Of a stretch of 7,556 nt of DNA, positions 6,198 to 7,556 are shown piece by piece. Every line of letters begins with the position of its first letter. Position 1 is the first letter of the stretch. The notes under the pieces are model-generated. The model saw nothing but the letters and a program-made list of their open reading frames with translations, was not told the origin of the DNA and made no database searches. Origin of the DNA: Fidelibacterota bacterium (GTDB lineage: Bacteria; Pseudomonadota; Alphaproteobacteria; Rhodospirillales; Rhodospirillaceae); assembly GCA_947473445.1 (NCBI GenBank), contig CANJEU010000092.1, positions 1-7,556 on the forward strand. The letters run 5' to 3'. Position numbers and translations under genes: made by a program.

Positions 6198-7556
6198 ATG
6201 TCGTCGCGTCCTCAGCTCTTCTGCCGCGCAAAAGCGCGTCTCTTGCTCACGGTCGGCATCGCGGTTTCCTCCGCCATGACCTCGACCGTCGGGCTCGCGG
6301 CGGAAGCCCCGAAAGCTGCGCCGGCGGCCCCAACCGCTTCTAGTGCCGCGGCGGGAGCGTTCCGTCCCTATCTAGAACGCTCTTTCATGCTGTCGGACCT
6401 GAACTTTGCATCCCCGCTGGTCTTCAACGGCGCCGAGTACGGTCAGCAGGTGTTTTTCCAAGTGCCGCGTGATGTGCCGGTACACGACGTCGCCATCGAA
6501 CTCGACGGCACTTACTTGCGCGGCGATCATGGCGCTTCGACTTTCGTGGCCAGCGTCAACGACATCCCCGCCTTCGCCATCGAGCCCAAAGACGCCAGCG
6601 GCGCCTTCAAGCGCACGATCGCGGTGCCCGCGGCCGGCATCACGGAAGCCTTTGTGAAGCTTGACATGCGCTACTCCTCGATCGTTTCCGAGGACCGCTG
6701 CACCGACCAACGCTCCATCGCCAACATCACCACCATCTCGCCCAAAAGCCTGATGCGTTATCGCGTCGACGCGCGCGACGTGAAGGACGTGCGCAGCGCT
6801 TGGGGCATGCTGCCGCAAACGCCGCGCATCGTCATTCCCGCCGGCGCCATTGATGAGTCTCACTACGCCGCTGCGCTGAAACTGGCGCTCGCCATGTCGG
6901 CCATGGGCCGTCAGCCGATCATCGCGTCTCTCCCGGCCGTCGGGACGGCTGTGGACGTCACTGGCTTTACGATCCCGGCCGGTCTTTCCAACATTCCCGC
7001 CTTCCGGGCCTTCGCCGGTCAAGCGACCGTCACTCTCACCAGCCCGGCGCTGCGCGGCGCCTATAGCCTCCTGAAGGTGATGCACGGCCAGTCGGTCGGC
7101 GATGTAGCCATCGGCGCGAACTGGCTTGCAACGCAGATCGAAGCCGACATCGAAGACCTCAAGGCCGAAGCTCAGCTCGCCGGGCCCGAAGCCGTGCGTG
7201 CGCTTACCGGTCTGCTCGAAGCGGTCCCGACGACCTCCTCGGGCGCCTCGAAGGACAACCTTCTCCTCGAACATATTCTCGGCCAGCCGATCATCACCCT
7301 CGCCAACGATGCCTCGCGCGCGGCCTCGCTTCTGGCCACGCAATGGTCGCGCCTCGCCAATGCCGATGGTATTGACGTAAGCTTCGCCGGCACTGAAACG
7401 GTCGATATGAACGCCATTCAGCTCGGTGAATTTGGCGGCAATCTCGGCGCTCAGTCCATCGTCCAATTCGGCGAATGGGTCACGGCCTTCGACGCCGCCC
7501 AGCTCCCCGCCGGCCGCTGGCCGTCGAATATCGAACTCGAGATGCGTATTTCTCCC
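6198..7556 (+). CDS. BcsB-family periplasmic polysaccharide synthase subunit (partial, runs off the right edge)
   Basis: The frame is open from the ATG at 6198 to the window end, 453 codons with no stop. The start lies one base after the epimerase stop, with AGGCGGG at 6186-6192 upstream. Residues 1-35 look like a signal peptide: basic at 10-14, hydrophobic at about 15-33, with a possible cleavage near LAA-EA. An Ala/Pro-rich linker runs to about 54. The rest resembles BcsB, the periplasmic partner of cellulose synthase BcsA. A first carbohydrate-binding-like beta domain spans about 60-200 (VFFQVPRD, ASVNDIP, RYSSIVSEDRCTD). An alpha/beta flavodoxin-like domain spans about 205-395. A second beta domain begins at about 405 (IQLGEFGGNLGAQSIVQF). 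The second beta domain's remainder, the second flavodoxin-like domain and the membrane anchor would lie beyond the edge. Identification is from remembered domain pattern. The epimerase next door makes plain cellulose uncertain, so I give no symbol. Confidence 0.7.
   Translation, partial: MSSRPQLFCRAKARLLLTVGIAVSSAMTSTVGLAAEAPKAAPAAPTASSAAAGAFRPYLERSFMLSDLNFASPLVFNGAEYGQQVFFQVPRDVPVHDVAIELDGTYLRGDHGASTFVASVNDIPAFAIEPKDASGAFKRTIAVPAAGITEAFVKLDMRYSSIVSEDRCTDQRSIANITTISPKSLMRYRVDARDVKDVRSAWGMLPQTPRIVIPAGAIDESHYAAALKLALAMSAMGRQPIIASLPAVGTAVDVTGFTIPAGLSNIPAFRAFAGQATVTLTSPALRGAYSLLKVMHGQSVGDVAIGANWLATQIEADIEDLKAEAQLAGPEAVRALTGLLEAVPTTSSGASKDNLLLEHILGQPIITLANDASRAASLLATQWSRLANADGIDVSFAGTETVDMNAIQLGEFGGNLGAQSIVQFGEWVTAFDAAQLPAGRWPSNIELEMRISP

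Noticed and set aside
6372..7466. A 364-codon open frame on the minus strand
   Set aside because: It is antisense to the BcsB-like frame, which is longer, has a signal peptide, a start right after the epimerase stop and a recognisable domain pattern. The minus-strand product is Arg/Gly/Asp-rich low-complexity sequence typical of a GC-rich shadow.

Overview
The window looks like chromosomal DNA of a GC-rich alphaproteobacterium. The evidence is the short prolyl-tRNA synthetase of about 440 residues without the editing insertion, the proS-lolC-lolD gene order, and a palindromic intergenic repeat of a type common in that class. I cannot name the genus. All genes I can support lie on the + strand.

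Layout. Positions 1-32 hold the last codons of an unidentified gene. Positions 115-1028 hold trxC (thioredoxin 2 with an N-terminal zinc ribbon) and a small exported protein of unknown function whose start overlaps the trxC stop (ATGA). A 124-base gap with several inverted repeats leads to proS (1153-2469). Between proS and lolC sits a 125-base palindromic element (2504-2628) with three stem-loops and 8-base terminal inverted repeats. It lies inside a 60-codon open frame that starts 2 bases after the proS stop and ends on the lolC start codon. lolC (2651-3898) and lolD (3891-4586) overlap and encode the membrane subunit and ATPase of the ABC machine that releases lipoproteins from the inner membrane. 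Two tandem hairpins close this housekeeping block.

A 396-base gap (4587-4982) follows. Its second half is AT-rich for this genome and carries TTAAC/GTTAA inverted motifs, so it probably holds the promoter of the next unit. That unit is a UDP-N-acetylglucosamine 2-epimerase gene (wecB type, 4983-6196), followed after one base by a large open frame that runs off the right edge (6198-7556). The second gene encodes a secreted protein that I read as a BcsB-type periplasmic subunit of a synthase-dependent polysaccharide machine. Together they suggest the start of an exopolysaccharide locus that makes UDP-ManNAc and exports a polymer through a cellulose-synthase-like complex. This is inference, because the catalytic subunit would lie outside the window.

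The wecB-type gene is broken by a net one-base deletion at about 5493-5494. All the expected motifs are present, but they are split between two frames. It is either a very recent pseudogene or a sequencing error, and this is the main point to settle. I did not find a CRISPR array, rRNA, functional tRNA, transposase or other mobile-element gene.
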